Positions 16,852-25,247 of a DNA stretch of 64,000 nucleotides are shown here, piece by piece. The stretch comes from an uncultured Oscillospiraceae bacterium (GTDB lineage: Bacteria > Bacillota > Clostridia > Oscillospirales > Oscillospiraceae): positions 1-64,000 of the forward strand of contig CAKTVG010000003.1 in NCBI GenBank assembly GCA_934622035.1, given 5' to 3'. The position numbers were made by a program, and so were the translations under genes. Under the pieces are notes generated by a model. That model had not been told where the DNA came from, did not search any database, and saw only the letters and a program-made list of their open reading frames with translations. The stretch's first letter is position 1; every line of letters begins with the position of its first letter.

Positions 16852-16880
16852 ATTAAAGCACACTTGAGAGTATTTGTCAA
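16852..16880 (-). promoter_or_regulatory. Sigma-A promoter for the trpB2 T-box transcript
   Basis: On the minus strand a perfect -35 TTGACA (16875-16880), a 17-base spacer and a -10 TTTAAT (16852-16857). Confidence 0.7.
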
Positions 16881-16896
16881 CCCCCAATTAACGTTT

Positions 16897-18279
16897 TTAC
16901 TCCACCAGACGGTTCAGCCAGGCGATGTAGGCGTCCGAGGTCAGCATCATGGGATAGTTCATCACAATGCAGTCCGTCACGCCCTGCTCCTTGGCAAAGG
17001 CGACAAGGTCCAAGGACGGCTTGCCGTCGCGGTTGAACTCCCGCGGGTCGATGACGATGATCTTGCCGTAATGGCTGGTCAGCCAGGGGGCGAAGGCATT
17101 GCCATACGACTCCTTCAAAAGGACACAGGTCGGGCCGTTGACGTCCGTGTCGATCACGCTGATCGGATGATCTCCGCCGAGGAAGCAAAGGTATTTGTTG
17201 GAAACATTGCTCACGCCGCTGATCACGCTCAGGCCGTCATAGGAATCCGTCAGCGTGGAATCCGAATAGACGCGCAGATTCGTCTTCACATACGGCCGGT
17301 AATAGAACACCGTGTCCGGGTTTTCTTTAAGGATCGCGCTTTGCGGATAGTCGCTCATGAAGGTGTACATCGAGCCGACGAAATCGTCCACCTCGCCCGT
17401 TTCAAACTTGCTCAGCGGCTCTGCCTTGAAGCCTCTCTGCGCGCAAAAGGCCGTGTAGGCATAGTACGCGCCGAGCTGCGTCCAGTGGTGATCCGTGCGG
17501 AAATAGATATATTCGTCCGTGTGCGCAGAGAGTCTGCTGTAGGAATCCACCGTCTTCACGGAGGCGTCCATCTTGCTGTAGCAATACTCGATCGCGTTTT
17601 TCTGGTCGTAGCTTCCCGTGCGGTACTCCTCGTCGGCATAGAAAGCCGTCGCATTCGGTACGAGCATGCTGTAGGTCGTCACACCGTTTGCGGCAAGCGC
17701 CTTGGAAATATTGGAAACAGAGGCGGCATATTTGTCAAACAGGTCGTAATCCGTATAGGCAAGCTCCATCGCCCTGTCGCCCACGAGCACGATTGTGCCG
17801 TAGCGCTCCGTGTCCGGATCCAGCGAAGCATCGTGGTTTGGATCCTGCGGCGTGCTTTCCTGCGGCTCTGAGGGTTCGGTGCTCTCCTGCGGCGTGTCGG
17901 AAGCCGGTTCGGACGGCGCACTGGCGTCGCTGTTGTCCGTGGGCTTAAGCTGCTCGCCGTGATCGGCACTGTTGTTCTTGCCCGTCATGATAAAGCTCGC
18001 GCTGTCCTTTCCGCCGATGGAGAAGGAATAAAAGCCGTTGAGCTTGCGGTTGGCGCTCAGATACGCCTCACGGCTGGGGAAGGTATCGTCATAAAACGCG
18101 CCGAAATTTTCGCAGTAGCTGCCGTCCAGCAGAGAGGAAAGCGTCAGCTTGGGACGGGTTTGCAGCTTCCGCTTTTCGGATTCGGAATACGTTGCATCCT
18201 TGTCCAACAGCGAATACAGGCCGATGCTCAGCAGCAGTACAAGCATCGCCAGAGAGCAGATGGTATAGAGTCTTTTCAT
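16897..18279 (-). CDS. DHHW family protein (AlgJ/AlgX-like, partner of MBOAT)
   Basis: A 460-residue membrane-anchored, extracytoplasmic protein. It has one N-terminal transmembrane segment (about residues 8-28), a Ser/Pro/Glu-rich linker (about 105-160) and an SGNH-hydrolase-like domain with the defining DHHW motif (residues 263-266). Proteins of this family work with MBOAT acyltransferases to O-acetylate extracellular polymers. The MBOAT gene ends 10 bases upstream, so the two form one unit. The start at 18279 has TGAGGAGA upstream. The polymer modified is unknown. Confidence 0.85.
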   Translation of the reverse strand: MKRLYTICSLAMLVLLLSIGLYSLLDKDATYSESEKRKLQTRPKLTLSSLLDGSYCENFGAFYDDTFPSREAYLSANRKLNGFYSFSIGGKDSASFIMTGKNNSADHGEQLKPTDNSDASAPSEPASDTPQESTEPSEPQESTPQDPNHDASLDPDTERYGTIVLVGDRAMELAYTDYDLFDKYAASVSNISKALAANGVTTYSMLVPNATAFYADEEYRTGSYDQKNAIEYCYSKMDASVKTVDSYSRLSAHTDEYIYFRTDHHWTQLGAYYAYTAFCAQRGFKAEPLSKFETGEVDDFVGSMYTFMSDYPQSAILKENPDTVFYYRPYVKTNLRVYSDSTLTDSYDGLSVISGVSNVSNKYLCFLGGDHPISVIDTDVNGPTCVLLKESYGNAFAPWLTSHYGKIIVIDPREFNRDGKPSLDLVAFAKEQGVTDCIVMNYPMMLTSDAYIAWLNRLVE

Positions 18280-18289
18280 TGCTGTCTCC

Positions 18290-19777
18290 TCAGAAATTTG
18301 CGTAGATCGAAGGGGCGCTGGTCGAGCCAAGCAGGGACACGGTGCACAGCCACACAAGCAGCGCGATCAGAAGGCACACAGAGGCCACGTAGACCGCCTT
18401 ACCTGCCGTCACACGGCTCTGCATCCGGCGGCTGCCCTTGCCCATGCCGCATATGCCGCTCCAGATAAAGCCGAACCAGCGCGGCAGGACGGATGCCCCG
18501 ATGATGCAGAAAGCCAGCAGCGGCAGGGCATTCACAAGCCGTAGGGAGGTATTTTTGTTCACAAAGGCCGCGCCGCCGAACATTGCGCCAAGCTGACTGC
18601 CGATTCCCGCAAGCGTGGTGTTGGAAAACAGCACCCAACCGATTAAGACGAAAAACATCGTCATCAGGTTCCGCAGAATAAATGGCAGGCGCTCCAGCTT
18701 GGGCATGATCTGCTTTTCAATCGCCAGCAGCACAAAGAAGTACAGTCCCCAAAGCACAAAATTCCAGCTTGCTCCGTGCCAGAGGCCCGTCAGCGCCCAC
18801 ACGGCAAGCAGATTCAGGATCTGCCGGCCCTTCCCCCTCCGGTTGCCGCCCAGCGGAATATAGACATAGTCGCGGAAGAAGCTGCCGAGCGTGATGTGCC
18901 AGCGCCGCCAGAACTCCGTAATGGAGGTGGAGACATAGGGCAGGTCGAAATTCTCCGGATAGCGGAAGCCGAAAATGCGTCCGAGGCCGATGGCCATATC
19001 CGAATAACCGGAAAAATCAAAATAGATCTGGAACATGAACATCAGCGCTGAAAGCCACGCGCCGACCACGGTCAGCCCCGTCGGGTCTGAAGCCAGATCC
19101 GAAATCACCTTTCCCGCATAGTCTGCCAGCAGCACCTTTTTCGCAAGACCGGTGGCAAAGCGCAGTGCACCGTCAAAAATCATGCGCGGATTCGTCCGGC
19201 GCTGCGTGAGCTGCGGCTCAATCTGCTCATAGCGCACGATCGGGCCCTGCGCAAGCTTGGGGAACATACTGATGTACAGCAGATAGTTTGAGAAGCAGTC
19301 CGCGCCAGCGTTCTTCCCGCGGTAGATATCCGCCAGATAGGCAACCGCCTGGAAGGTGTAGAAGGAAATGCCGAGCGGCAGCGCCGTCTTCGGTGCCTGA
19401 AGAGAGGTTCCCAGAAGGGAGTTCAGCCCCTCCGTCAGAGAACGCAGCGCCGACAGCAGCAACCCGCCCTCCACCTGAACGCCAAACATTCCGAGGAAAA
19501 AGTCCAGATATTTGAACAGTCCCAGCGCCAGCAGATTCACCGCAACCGCGCCGATCAGCAGTCCCCTGCCGCCCTGCCGAAGCTGTCCGCCGAACACGTA
19601 GTTGACATAAGAAAGCCCCAGCAGCAGGAGCAGGTAAAACGGCTGCCCCACCGCATAGAAAAACAGGCTGGCGGCGATCAATACCACATTTTTTCTTCGA
19701 ATTCCCGGAATCAGGAAATAAATGGCCGCCGTCAGCGGCAAAAAGACATATATAAAAAACAGGCTGGAAAACTCCAC
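18290..19777 (-). CDS. MBOAT family O-acyltransferase (AlgI/DltB-like)
   Basis: Polytopic membrane protein that moves an acyl group, usually acetyl, across the membrane for polymer modification. The 495-residue product has about 10-12 hydrophobic segments, the family stretch TEFWRRWHITLGSFFRDYVY and the active-site His in LTGLWHGASWNF (about residue 330). I chose GTG at 19777 (reads MEFSSLFFIYVF), since AlgI proteins begin this way and GTGAGG lies nine bases upstream. Another GTG at 19792 is possible. First gene of the MBOAT-DHHW pair. Confidence 0.88.
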   Translation of the reverse strand: MEFSSLFFIYVFLPLTAAIYFLIPGIRRKNVVLIAASLFFYAVGQPFYLLLLLGLSYVNYVFGGQLRQGGRGLLIGAVAVNLLALGLFKYLDFFLGMFGVQVEGGLLLSALRSLTEGLNSLLGTSLQAPKTALPLGISFYTFQAVAYLADIYRGKNAGADCFSNYLLYISMFPKLAQGPIVRYEQIEPQLTQRRTNPRMIFDGALRFATGLAKKVLLADYAGKVISDLASDPTGLTVVGAWLSALMFMFQIYFDFSGYSDMAIGLGRIFGFRYPENFDLPYVSTSITEFWRRWHITLGSFFRDYVYIPLGGNRRGKGRQILNLLAVWALTGLWHGASWNFVLWGLYFFVLLAIEKQIMPKLERLPFILRNLMTMFFVLIGWVLFSNTTLAGIGSQLGAMFGGAAFVNKNTSLRLVNALPLLAFCIIGASVLPRWFGFIWSGICGMGKGSRRMQSRVTAGKAVYVASVCLLIALLVWLCTVSLLGSTSAPSIYANF

Positions 19778-19810
19778 GGATGCAAACCTCACTCAAAGTA
19801 CTCTTTAAAC

Positions 19811-19839
19811 AAGATAGCAAATTCTCCGCGGAAAAGCAA
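19811..19839 (-). promoter_or_regulatory. Sigma-A promoter for the MBOAT-DHHW pair
   Basis: On the minus strand a -35 TTGCTT (19834-19839), a 17-base spacer and a -10 TATCTT (19811-19816), about 35 bases before the MBOAT start. Confidence 0.55.
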
Positions 19840-19861
19840 CAACAAATTTACATAAAATTTG

Positions 19862-21247
19862 TTATTTTTCCATCACCTTTGTAAGACTTCCGTTACCGGT
19901 TGTCACCTGCCTTCGCAGGAGCAGCAGCGCCGTCAGGTTCGGAAGCGCCATCAGCGCGTTGAGAATATCGGCCATTTCCCACGCCGCGCGTACCGACAGA
20001 TACGGCCCGATTGCCACCGCCAAAAGATACGCAAAGCGGTAAAGCCGCACGGCACTTTCGCGTCCGCCGGTCAGATAATTCAGGCACTGCTCTGCATAAA
20101 AGCTCCAGCCGACAATGGTCGAAAATGCAAAAAAGCACAGGCAGAGCATCAGGCAGAAGGAGGAAAAGGCTTCGCTCCACGGCAGCGCCGTCCGCCATGC
20201 CCAGTCCGTAATCTGCACGCCCTCCAGCCCCGGCCGTGCCCAGGCGCCCGTGACCGTCAGGCACAGGCCCGTTATCGTGCAGATCACAAGGGTGTCGATA
20301 AACGTCCCCGTCATCGCCACAAGCCCCTGCCGCACGGGGTCGCCGGAGCGTGCCGCCGCCGCGGCAATGGGCGTTGTGCCCAGCCCCGCCTCGTTGGTAA
20401 AGACGCCCCGGCCGATGCCCATGCGCAGCGCACCTTTCAGCGTAATCCCCGCCGCCGCGCCCAGCGCCGCCTTTGGCGAGAAGGCGCTGCGCACGATCAG
20501 GCCGCCCGCCGCCGGAATTCTTCCGGCAAAGCGCACCAGAATCAGCACCGAAAGCAGGACATAGGTCGCGGACATCAGCGGTACCAGCATCTCGCAGAAG
20601 CCCGCAATGCGCTTCACGCCGCCGAGCAGCACCAGCCCCGCCGCCAACGTCACCAATGCGCCGCTGATGACCGCCGCCCAGGAATAGGCACGGCCCAAAA
20701 GCGTGAATGCCGTGTGCGCGTGCTGCGCGTCAAAGAAGTTTTCCACCGCGGAGGTGATGCTGTTGACCTGCGTCACCGTGCCGACGCCGAGGATGCCCAC
20801 CGCTACGCCGGTCGCTGCAAACAGTACCGCCAGCCATTTCCATTTTTTCCCCAGTCCGCGCTCGATGTACAAAAACGGCCCGCCCAGCCAGCGTCCCCCC
20901 TGCCGGATCCGGTAGCGCACGGAGAGATACCCTTCGGCATACTGGGTTGCCATGCCCAGAAGCGCAGCCGCCAGCATCCAGAAAAGCGCACCCGGCCCGC
21001 CAAGATGCATTGCCGTTGCCACGCCGACGATGTTCCCCGTCCCTATGGTCGCAGCCAGAGAGGTACACAGCGCAGCGAAGGAGGAAATGCCGCTCTCTGC
21101 GCCGCTTTCTGCAAAGATGCTTCTCAGCGCCCGGCCAAGCCTGCGCACCTGCACACCCCGCAGACGCAGTGTAAACAGCAGACCCGTCCCTACAAACAGC
21201 GCCATCGTCTGCCAGCCCCAGACAGCCGCACCGATCCGCTCCAGCAT
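19862..21247 (-). CDS. Sodium:alanine/glycine symporter (AGCS family)
   Basis: Na+-coupled importer for alanine or glycine in the inner membrane. The 461-residue protein has around 11 hydrophobic segments and AGCS signatures such as GTGNIVGVATAMHLGGPGA and GIGRGVFTNEAGLGTTPIAA. The start ATG at 21247 (MLERIGAAVWGW) follows GGGGGAAT; an in-frame TTG at 21268 is less likely. No glycine riboswitch is visible upstream. Confidence 0.92.
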   Translation of the reverse strand: MLERIGAAVWGWQTMALFVGTGLLFTLRLRGVQVRRLGRALRSIFAESGAESGISSFAALCTSLAATIGTGNIVGVATAMHLGGPGALFWMLAAALLGMATQYAEGYLSVRYRIRQGGRWLGGPFLYIERGLGKKWKWLAVLFAATGVAVGILGVGTVTQVNSITSAVENFFDAQHAHTAFTLLGRAYSWAAVISGALVTLAAGLVLLGGVKRIAGFCEMLVPLMSATYVLLSVLILVRFAGRIPAAGGLIVRSAFSPKAALGAAAGITLKGALRMGIGRGVFTNEAGLGTTPIAAAAARSGDPVRQGLVAMTGTFIDTLVICTITGLCLTVTGAWARPGLEGVQITDWAWRTALPWSEAFSSFCLMLCLCFFAFSTIVGWSFYAEQCLNYLTGGRESAVRLYRFAYLLAVAIGPYLSVRAAWEMADILNALMALPNLTALLLLRRQVTTGNGSLTKVMEK

Positions 21248-21266
21248 GTCACATTCCCCCGTTTTC

Positions 21267-21286
21267 AAAAGCTCTTCCGCAAGAGC
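21267..21286 (-). terminator. Short hairpin with T-run before the AGCS symporter gene
   Basis: GCTCTT/AAGAGC (21271-21286) with a four-base loop is followed on the minus strand by TTTTG, 20 bases before the symporter start. It may be a weak attenuator, or simply a hairpin near the ribosome binding site. Confidence 0.35.
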
Positions 21287-21335
21287 CTATGCCCCGCCGC
21301 AGGCATTCATGTCCAAAAGAAAACGGCGTGCGGAG

Positions 21336-21364
21336 TTGTTTTTCCCGCAAACGCATGCTATAAT
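21336..21364 (+). promoter_or_regulatory. Sigma-A promoter for the DivIVA-like gene
   Basis: A -35 TTGTTT (21336-21341), a 17-base spacer and a perfect -10 TATAAT (21359-21364). Confidence 0.75.
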
Positions 21365-21424
21365 GAAGAAAAATACGGATTTTCGCCGTTTTCCGGCGAG
21401 CTCCGGGAATGTGAGGAAACTCCT

Positions 21425-21943
21425 ATGTCTGCATCTACCGATACCTTCCGCACGGCGCTGCACGGCTTCAACCGCACGGATGTGGTACAGTATATTCAAA
21501 AAATAAACGGCGCGCACGAAAAAGAGCTGCGCGCGCTGCGTGAGGAAAACGAGCAGCTCACCCGCGAAGCAGAGTCGCTCAAAAAAGAGCTCGCCGTGCT
21601 TCAGGAAAAGGCCGCTGCACTCGAAGCCGAGAGGGCGGCAGCCCCGTCCCAGCCCGCCGCTGCCCCACAGCCGCAGGAGGACAGTGAGCTTGCCGCCTAC
21701 CGCCGCGCAGAGCAAGTGGAGCGCAAGGCCCGCGAACGCGCCGAGGCGACCACGCGTCTTTTGAAGGATGTGTTTGCCAAGGCCAACGACCGCCTGTGCG
21801 CCGGGCGCGCCGAATTCGACGAAATGACGGAAGCCTTTGACTCCAACTTTTCGCGCCTGCATCAGCTCTTCACCGAGGCAAAGAGCGTGTTCGACGCCTC
21901 CGCCGAGGAGCTGAAGGAAGCCGAGAGCTCGCTGGACGAGTAA
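21425..21943 (+). CDS. DivIVA-like coiled-coil protein
   Basis: A 172-residue protein. The start FRTALHGFNRTDVVQYIQK (8-26) resembles the membrane-binding N-terminus of DivIVA/GpsB proteins. A long Glu/Lys/Arg-rich coiled coil follows (about 28-70), then an Ala/Pro/Gln linker (about 72-85) and a second helical part. Such proteins mark poles or division sites. ATG at 21425 follows GAGGAAA. Long in-frame upstream sequence is antisense to the symporter and not coding. The gene ends exactly where the converging orphan Spo0A-type gene ends, with no bases between. Confidence 0.65.
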   Translation: MSASTDTFRTALHGFNRTDVVQYIQKINGAHEKELRALREENEQLTREAESLKKELAVLQEKAAALEAERAAAPSQPAAAPQPQEDSELAAYRRAEQVERKARERAEATTRLLKDVFAKANDRLCAGRAEFDEMTEAFDSNFSRLHQLFTEAKSVFDASAEELKEAESSLDE

Positions 21944-22276
21944 TCACTCTCCCATCCCGCACCAGAGCCGGCAGGCCAACGACAGCACAAAGTCGCGCGG
22001 CGACGGCTTCTCCCGCGGCAGATAGCCAAGCGTCCTGCTCAGCTCCTCGCGGTCGCCATACAGCCAGATATCATCGATCGCGCGGGAAAGCGCCTTCCAC
22101 ACTGCGGCGGTATTCTTGCCGCACAGGCGTGCCGTCTCCGAGCAGATGACTTTCATTTGCGGCTCCGAGGGCATGCAGCGCTCTGCTACGGTCACAGCCA
22201 GCGTCAGGACGTAATAGCAGCTCTTTCCGCGGTGTCCGCTGATCCGTTGGATTGCCATGCTGGTATTCTTTTTCAT
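21944..22276 (-). CDS. Orphan Spo0A C-terminal-domain DNA-binding protein
   Basis: A 110-residue protein that matches only the DNA-binding half of the sporulation master regulator Spo0A. Recognisable elements are a tract around CMPSEPQMKVICSETARL, the recognition-helix-like AAVWKALSRAIDDIW (57-71) and KPSPRDFVLSLACRLW near the end. No receiver domain is present, so it cannot be phospho-regulated as Spo0A is. GAGGTG lies about 10 bases before the ATG. Spo0A-C-only proteins exist in Oscillospiraceae, but their role is unclear. Confidence 0.65.
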   Translation of the reverse strand: MKKNTSMAIQRISGHRGKSCYYVLTLAVTVAERCMPSEPQMKVICSETARLCGKNTAAVWKALSRAIDDIWLYGDREELSRTLGYLPREKPSPRDFVLSLACRLWCGMGE

Positions 22277-22370
22277 TTTCTCAACACCTCACATAAGCTG
22301 GTGTCACTATACTAACACGCAATTCTCCGTTTTTAATAATTCCGACTTGACTGGACGGGAAACAACATGC

Positions 22371-22377
22371 TTCGACA
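22371..22377 (-). promoter_or_regulatory. Perfect 0A-box heptamer (TGTCGAA)
   Basis: The minus strand reads TGTCGAA at 22371-22377, the core of the Spo0A binding site. It lies 21 bases before the amidohydrolase start and next to the orphan Spo0A-C gene. One heptamer in about 120 bases could occur by chance at the percent level. Confidence 0.3.
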
Positions 22378-22398
22378 CTTATTCGGGAGGAAGCTGCA

Positions 22399-23754
22399 AT
22401 GTCAACCCTGATGTTCCGCAATTTGCAGAGCCTTATCACCTGCAACGACCGTGATGAAACACTTCGCGGCGTCGATCTTTTCTGCGAAAACGGCAGGATT
22501 GCCGCCATCGGCCCCGCGCTGCCGCAGCGTGCCAGCCGAGAAATCGACGCCTCGCATCTGCTGTGCTATCCCGGCCTCATCAATACGCACCACCACCTGT
22601 ATCAGCAGTTTTCGCGCAATCTGCCGCAGGTGCAGAATATGGAGCTGTTCGACTGGCTGAAAACGCTCTATGAAATCTGGAAAAATCTCGACGAGACCGT
22701 CGTGCGCTATTCCTCGCTGACGGGCATGGGCGAGCTGATGAAAAACGGCTGCACCACCTGCTTTGACCATCACTATGTCTTCCCCGCCGGAAGCGGCGAC
22801 CTGATTGGTACACAGCTGGAGGCCGCCGGAGAGCTTGGCATGCGCATGGTTGCCTCGCGCGGCAGCATGGATCTGTCGGTCAAGGACGGCGGACTGCCGC
22901 CGGACAGCGTCGTGCAGAGCGTGGACGAGATTATGAAGGACAGCGCCCGCCTGATCGAGGCCTATCACGATCCCTCCTTCGGCTCCATGCGCCAGATTGC
23001 GCTTGCGCCCTGCTCCCCCTTCTCCGTCTCCGCGGAGCTGCTGCGGCAGTCGGCGCTGCTCGCGCGGCAGTATCACGTCCGCCTGCATACGCATCTGTGC
23101 GAAACAAAGGACGAGGAGAACTACACCCTCGCCCGCTGCAATATGCGCCCGCTGGAATATATGGAAAGCCTCGGCTGGATCGGCCCGGACGTCTGGTTCG
23201 CGCACGGCATTCATTTCAACGACGCCGAGCTGCGCCGCCTTGCCGATACCGGCACCGGCATCGCCCACTGCCCCGTTTCCAACATGAAGCTCTCCTCCGG
23301 CATCGCACGGATTCCGGAAATGCTGGCACTGGGCGTTCCCGTCGGCCTCGCCGTCGACGGATCGGCCTCACAGGACGGCTCCGATCTTCTGGAGGAAATT
23401 CGCATCTGCTACCTGCTGCATCGCCTGAACTCCTCCAAAAAGGCACCCAGCGGCTATGATATCCTGAAAATGGCGACGCGCGGCTCCGCCGCCCTGCTCG
23501 GCCGGACGGACATCGGCTCCGTCGAAGTCGGCAAGTGCGCCGACCTCTTCCTGGTGGATGACCGGCGCTTGGAGCTGGTCGGCGCGGCCTACGACCCCGC
23601 CAACGTTTTCGGCACGGTCGGTCTGCGCGCCCCGGTGGACTACACCGTGGTCAACGGCAGAATCACCGTGGAAAACGGGCACCTCGTCACGATTGACGAA
23701 CCCGTTGTCGCAGAGCAGGCAAGGGCCGTCTGCAACGACTATCTGAATAAATAA
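22399..23754 (+). CDS. 8-oxoguanine deaminase-like amidohydrolase
   Basis: Zinc-dependent hydrolytic deaminase of the amidohydrolase superfamily, probably acting on an oxidised or plain purine. The 451-residue protein has THHHLYQ (63-69), HTHLCETKDEE (230-240, with His232 and Glu235), FAHGIHF (267-273) and the metal Asp320 in GLAVDGSASQD. This pattern is that of 8-oxoguanine deaminases; hydroxyatrazine-type hydrolases and guanine deaminases are alternatives. GGGAGGAAG precedes the ATG. I found no convincing sigma-A promoter. A 0A-box lies just upstream. Confidence 0.8.
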   Translation: MSTLMFRNLQSLITCNDRDETLRGVDLFCENGRIAAIGPALPQRASREIDASHLLCYPGLINTHHHLYQQFSRNLPQVQNMELFDWLKTLYEIWKNLDETVVRYSSLTGMGELMKNGCTTCFDHHYVFPAGSGDLIGTQLEAAGELGMRMVASRGSMDLSVKDGGLPPDSVVQSVDEIMKDSARLIEAYHDPSFGSMRQIALAPCSPFSVSAELLRQSALLARQYHVRLHTHLCETKDEENYTLARCNMRPLEYMESLGWIGPDVWFAHGIHFNDAELRRLADTGTGIAHCPVSNMKLSSGIARIPEMLALGVPVGLAVDGSASQDGSDLLEEIRICYLLHRLNSSKKAPSGYDILKMATRGSAALLGRTDIGSVEVGKCADLFLVDDRRLELVGAAYDPANVFGTVGLRAPVDYTVVNGRITVENGHLVTIDEPVVAEQARAVCNDYLNK

Positions 23755-23757
23755 CCG

Positions 23758-23791
23758 ACAGCCGGTGAGGAATTTCATTCTCACCGGCTGT
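23758..23791. terminator. Terminator between the amidohydrolase and DUF362 genes
   Basis: A 12-bp stem ACAGCCGGTGAG (23758-23769) with its complement at 23780-23791. The downstream T-rich stretch on the plus strand is modest (AATTTCTTTC). Confidence 0.7.
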
Positions 23792-23803
23792 AATTTCTTT
23801 CAT

Positions 23804-24940
23804 TCACAGTTTTCCCGCGATGCGGGCAATCCACGTGCGGTGCACCTGCATGGCCCCCTTCGGGCAGAATTCCTGGCAGCAGAAGCAGCGGATGCAGGCT
23901 TTTCGGTCGATTTTCGCCTTGCCCTGTGCGATCACAATGGCATGCGCCGGGCAGATATCGCGGCAGACGCCGCAGCCAACGCATGCTTCCCGCTTCAGGC
24001 CGGGACGCGCCCGCAGAATGCCGCCCGCCAGCGTGCCGAAGAGCTTGCCCTTCTGCGCGCCGAAGTCCGTTCCCGTGCCCCGCTGCACCGTCACGAAGTC
24101 CCGGCAGGCAAAGGCCGCCGCATCGCCGGAGATTTCCAGTGCGTCAGCGCTTTCCGGCGTCAGGCCGCGCTCCTGCGCCGCGCGCAGCGTGGGAACGTTT
24201 TTTGCCTCCAATCCGATCAGGCTTGCACACAGCAGGTCGATTTTATGCGGATTTGTTCCCGCAAGCAGCGCGCCCATATATTTGGGCGTACCGGCCGACG
24301 GGCCGTTGCCCTCCATTGCCTCCACCGCGTCCACAAGGTAGAGCCGCGGCGCAAAGAATTCATTCAGATCGATCAGCATATTGGCAAAATCCATCGGATC
24401 CGGGTAGCGATAGTGATACTCCGGCTTGATGGTCCCCGGAATGGCCCCGAAGAGATTCTTCGTCGCCGCCGAAAGCGACAGCATACCGTGGCTTTTCAGC
24501 TTACAGAAGCTGATAATGGCATCCGCTTTTTCCAGATAGCCGGTGTAGATGATCTGCTTTGCAGCCTTTGCCTCCGGCAGACACGCCTCGATCTGCGAAA
24601 AATCGCGGTTCAGCTCAGCGCCCGCCGCCTCGGCCTCCGCAAGGCCGCAGGTGCGGTAAACCGCATTCAGATGCGGCGCGGCATAGGTTCCGCCGGGACT
24701 GTCGCCGATGACAACCTGCGCGCCCCGCTCGCGAAGCATGCGCGTCAGCGCCGCCAGCAGCGCCGGATGCGTCGTCGCTGCCATTTCCGGCTTCATTGCC
24801 GAAACAAGATTCGCCTTAATGACCACGCGCATCCCCGGCTGCACCCACTCCAGGCCGCCGAAGGGCGCAAGCGCCTGCCGCAGCGCATGCTCGCAGGTCT
24901 GCGCGGCATAATCCGCGCAGCGCACGATAGAAACGTCCAT
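23804..24940 (-). CDS. DUF362 protein with C-terminal 4Fe-4S ferredoxin domain
   Basis: A 378-residue protein of unknown reaction. Residues 1 to about 300 are a DUF362 domain (VVIKANLVS, IISFCKLKSHGM, KNLFGAIPG). The C-terminus binds two [4Fe-4S] clusters through CVGCGVCRDICP and CIRCFCCQEFCP. Such proteins are thought to move electrons or assist metallo-enzymes. I chose ATG at 24940 because AAGGGGG is then seven bases upstream; ATG at 24946 touches the ribosome binding site. Own promoter at 24962-24990. It sits among purine-related genes, but a link is inference. Confidence 0.85.
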   Translation of the reverse strand: MDVSIVRCADYAAQTCEHALRQALAPFGGLEWVQPGMRVVIKANLVSAMKPEMAATTHPALLAALTRMLRERGAQVVIGDSPGGTYAAPHLNAVYRTCGLAEAEAAGAELNRDFSQIEACLPEAKAAKQIIYTGYLEKADAIISFCKLKSHGMLSLSAATKNLFGAIPGTIKPEYHYRYPDPMDFANMLIDLNEFFAPRLYLVDAVEAMEGNGPSAGTPKYMGALLAGTNPHKIDLLCASLIGLEAKNVPTLRAAQERGLTPESADALEISGDAAAFACRDFVTVQRGTGTDFGAQKGKLFGTLAGGILRARPGLKREACVGCGVCRDICPAHAIVIAQGKAKIDRKACIRCFCCQEFCPKGAMQVHRTWIARIAGKL

Positions 24941-24961
24941 ACGCATCCCCCTTTTCTCTTT

Positions 24962-24990
24962 ATTTTATCGGATGCGGCGCATAAAGTAAA
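24962..24990 (-). promoter_or_regulatory. Promoter for the DUF362 gene with a palindrome in the spacer
   Basis: On the minus strand a -35 TTTACT (24985-24990), a 17-base spacer and a -10 TAAAAT (24962-24967). The spacer contains the palindrome ATGCG-G-CGCAT (24972-24982), a possible operator. Confidence 0.5.
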
Positions 24991-24998
24991 GCCGGAAA

Positions 24999-25205
24999 TC
25001 ATCGGTTTATCCGCGGCTCGTCCGTCCGTTCCAGAAGATAATCGATGGACACGTTAAAATAATCCGCCAGCAGGATCAGCGTATGATAATCTGCTTCTCG
25101 CTCGCCGGTCTCGTAGCGGCTGACGGTGTTCTGGCTTAAGCCGAGGTCCATCGCCAGCTTGAGCTGCGAAATACCGCGCTTTGCTCTTAATTCCTTTAAT
25201 CTCAT
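24999..25205 (-). CDS. Xre family helix-turn-helix repressor
   Basis: A 68-residue cytoplasmic DNA-binding protein made of one Xre-type HTH (LKELRAKRGISQLKLAMDLG, then SQNTVSRYETGEREA), ending with the dimer-type tail IDYLLERTD. It is divergent from a lipoprotein gene whose promoter is covered by two 17-bp repeats. By location it is their likely binder and represses itself and the lipoprotein. The downstream DUF362 gene has its own promoter. Confidence 0.88.
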   Translation of the reverse strand: MRLKELRAKRGISQLKLAMDLGLSQNTVSRYETGEREADYHTLILLADYFNVSIDYLLERTDEPRINR

Positions 25206-25218
25206 GGTCTTCCTCCTA

Positions 25219-25247
25219 TTGACAAAATTATCCCATATTGGTATAAT
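25219..25247 (+). promoter_or_regulatory. Consensus sigma-A promoter for the lipoprotein gene
   Basis: Perfect TTGACA (25219-25224), a 17-base spacer and perfect TATAAT (25242-25247). A consensus this strong usually goes with tight repression, and an operator repeat covers the spacer and -10. Confidence 0.85.

Noticed and set aside
21248..21340. Glycine riboswitch before the AGCS symporter
   Set aside because: Neither aptamer's conserved core is visible; only a short hairpin is present.
19859..21424. Plus-strand open frame running into the DivIVA-like gene
   Set aside because: The part before 21425 is antisense to the AGCS symporter, very basic and low in complexity; a promoter and ribosome binding site lie just before 21425.
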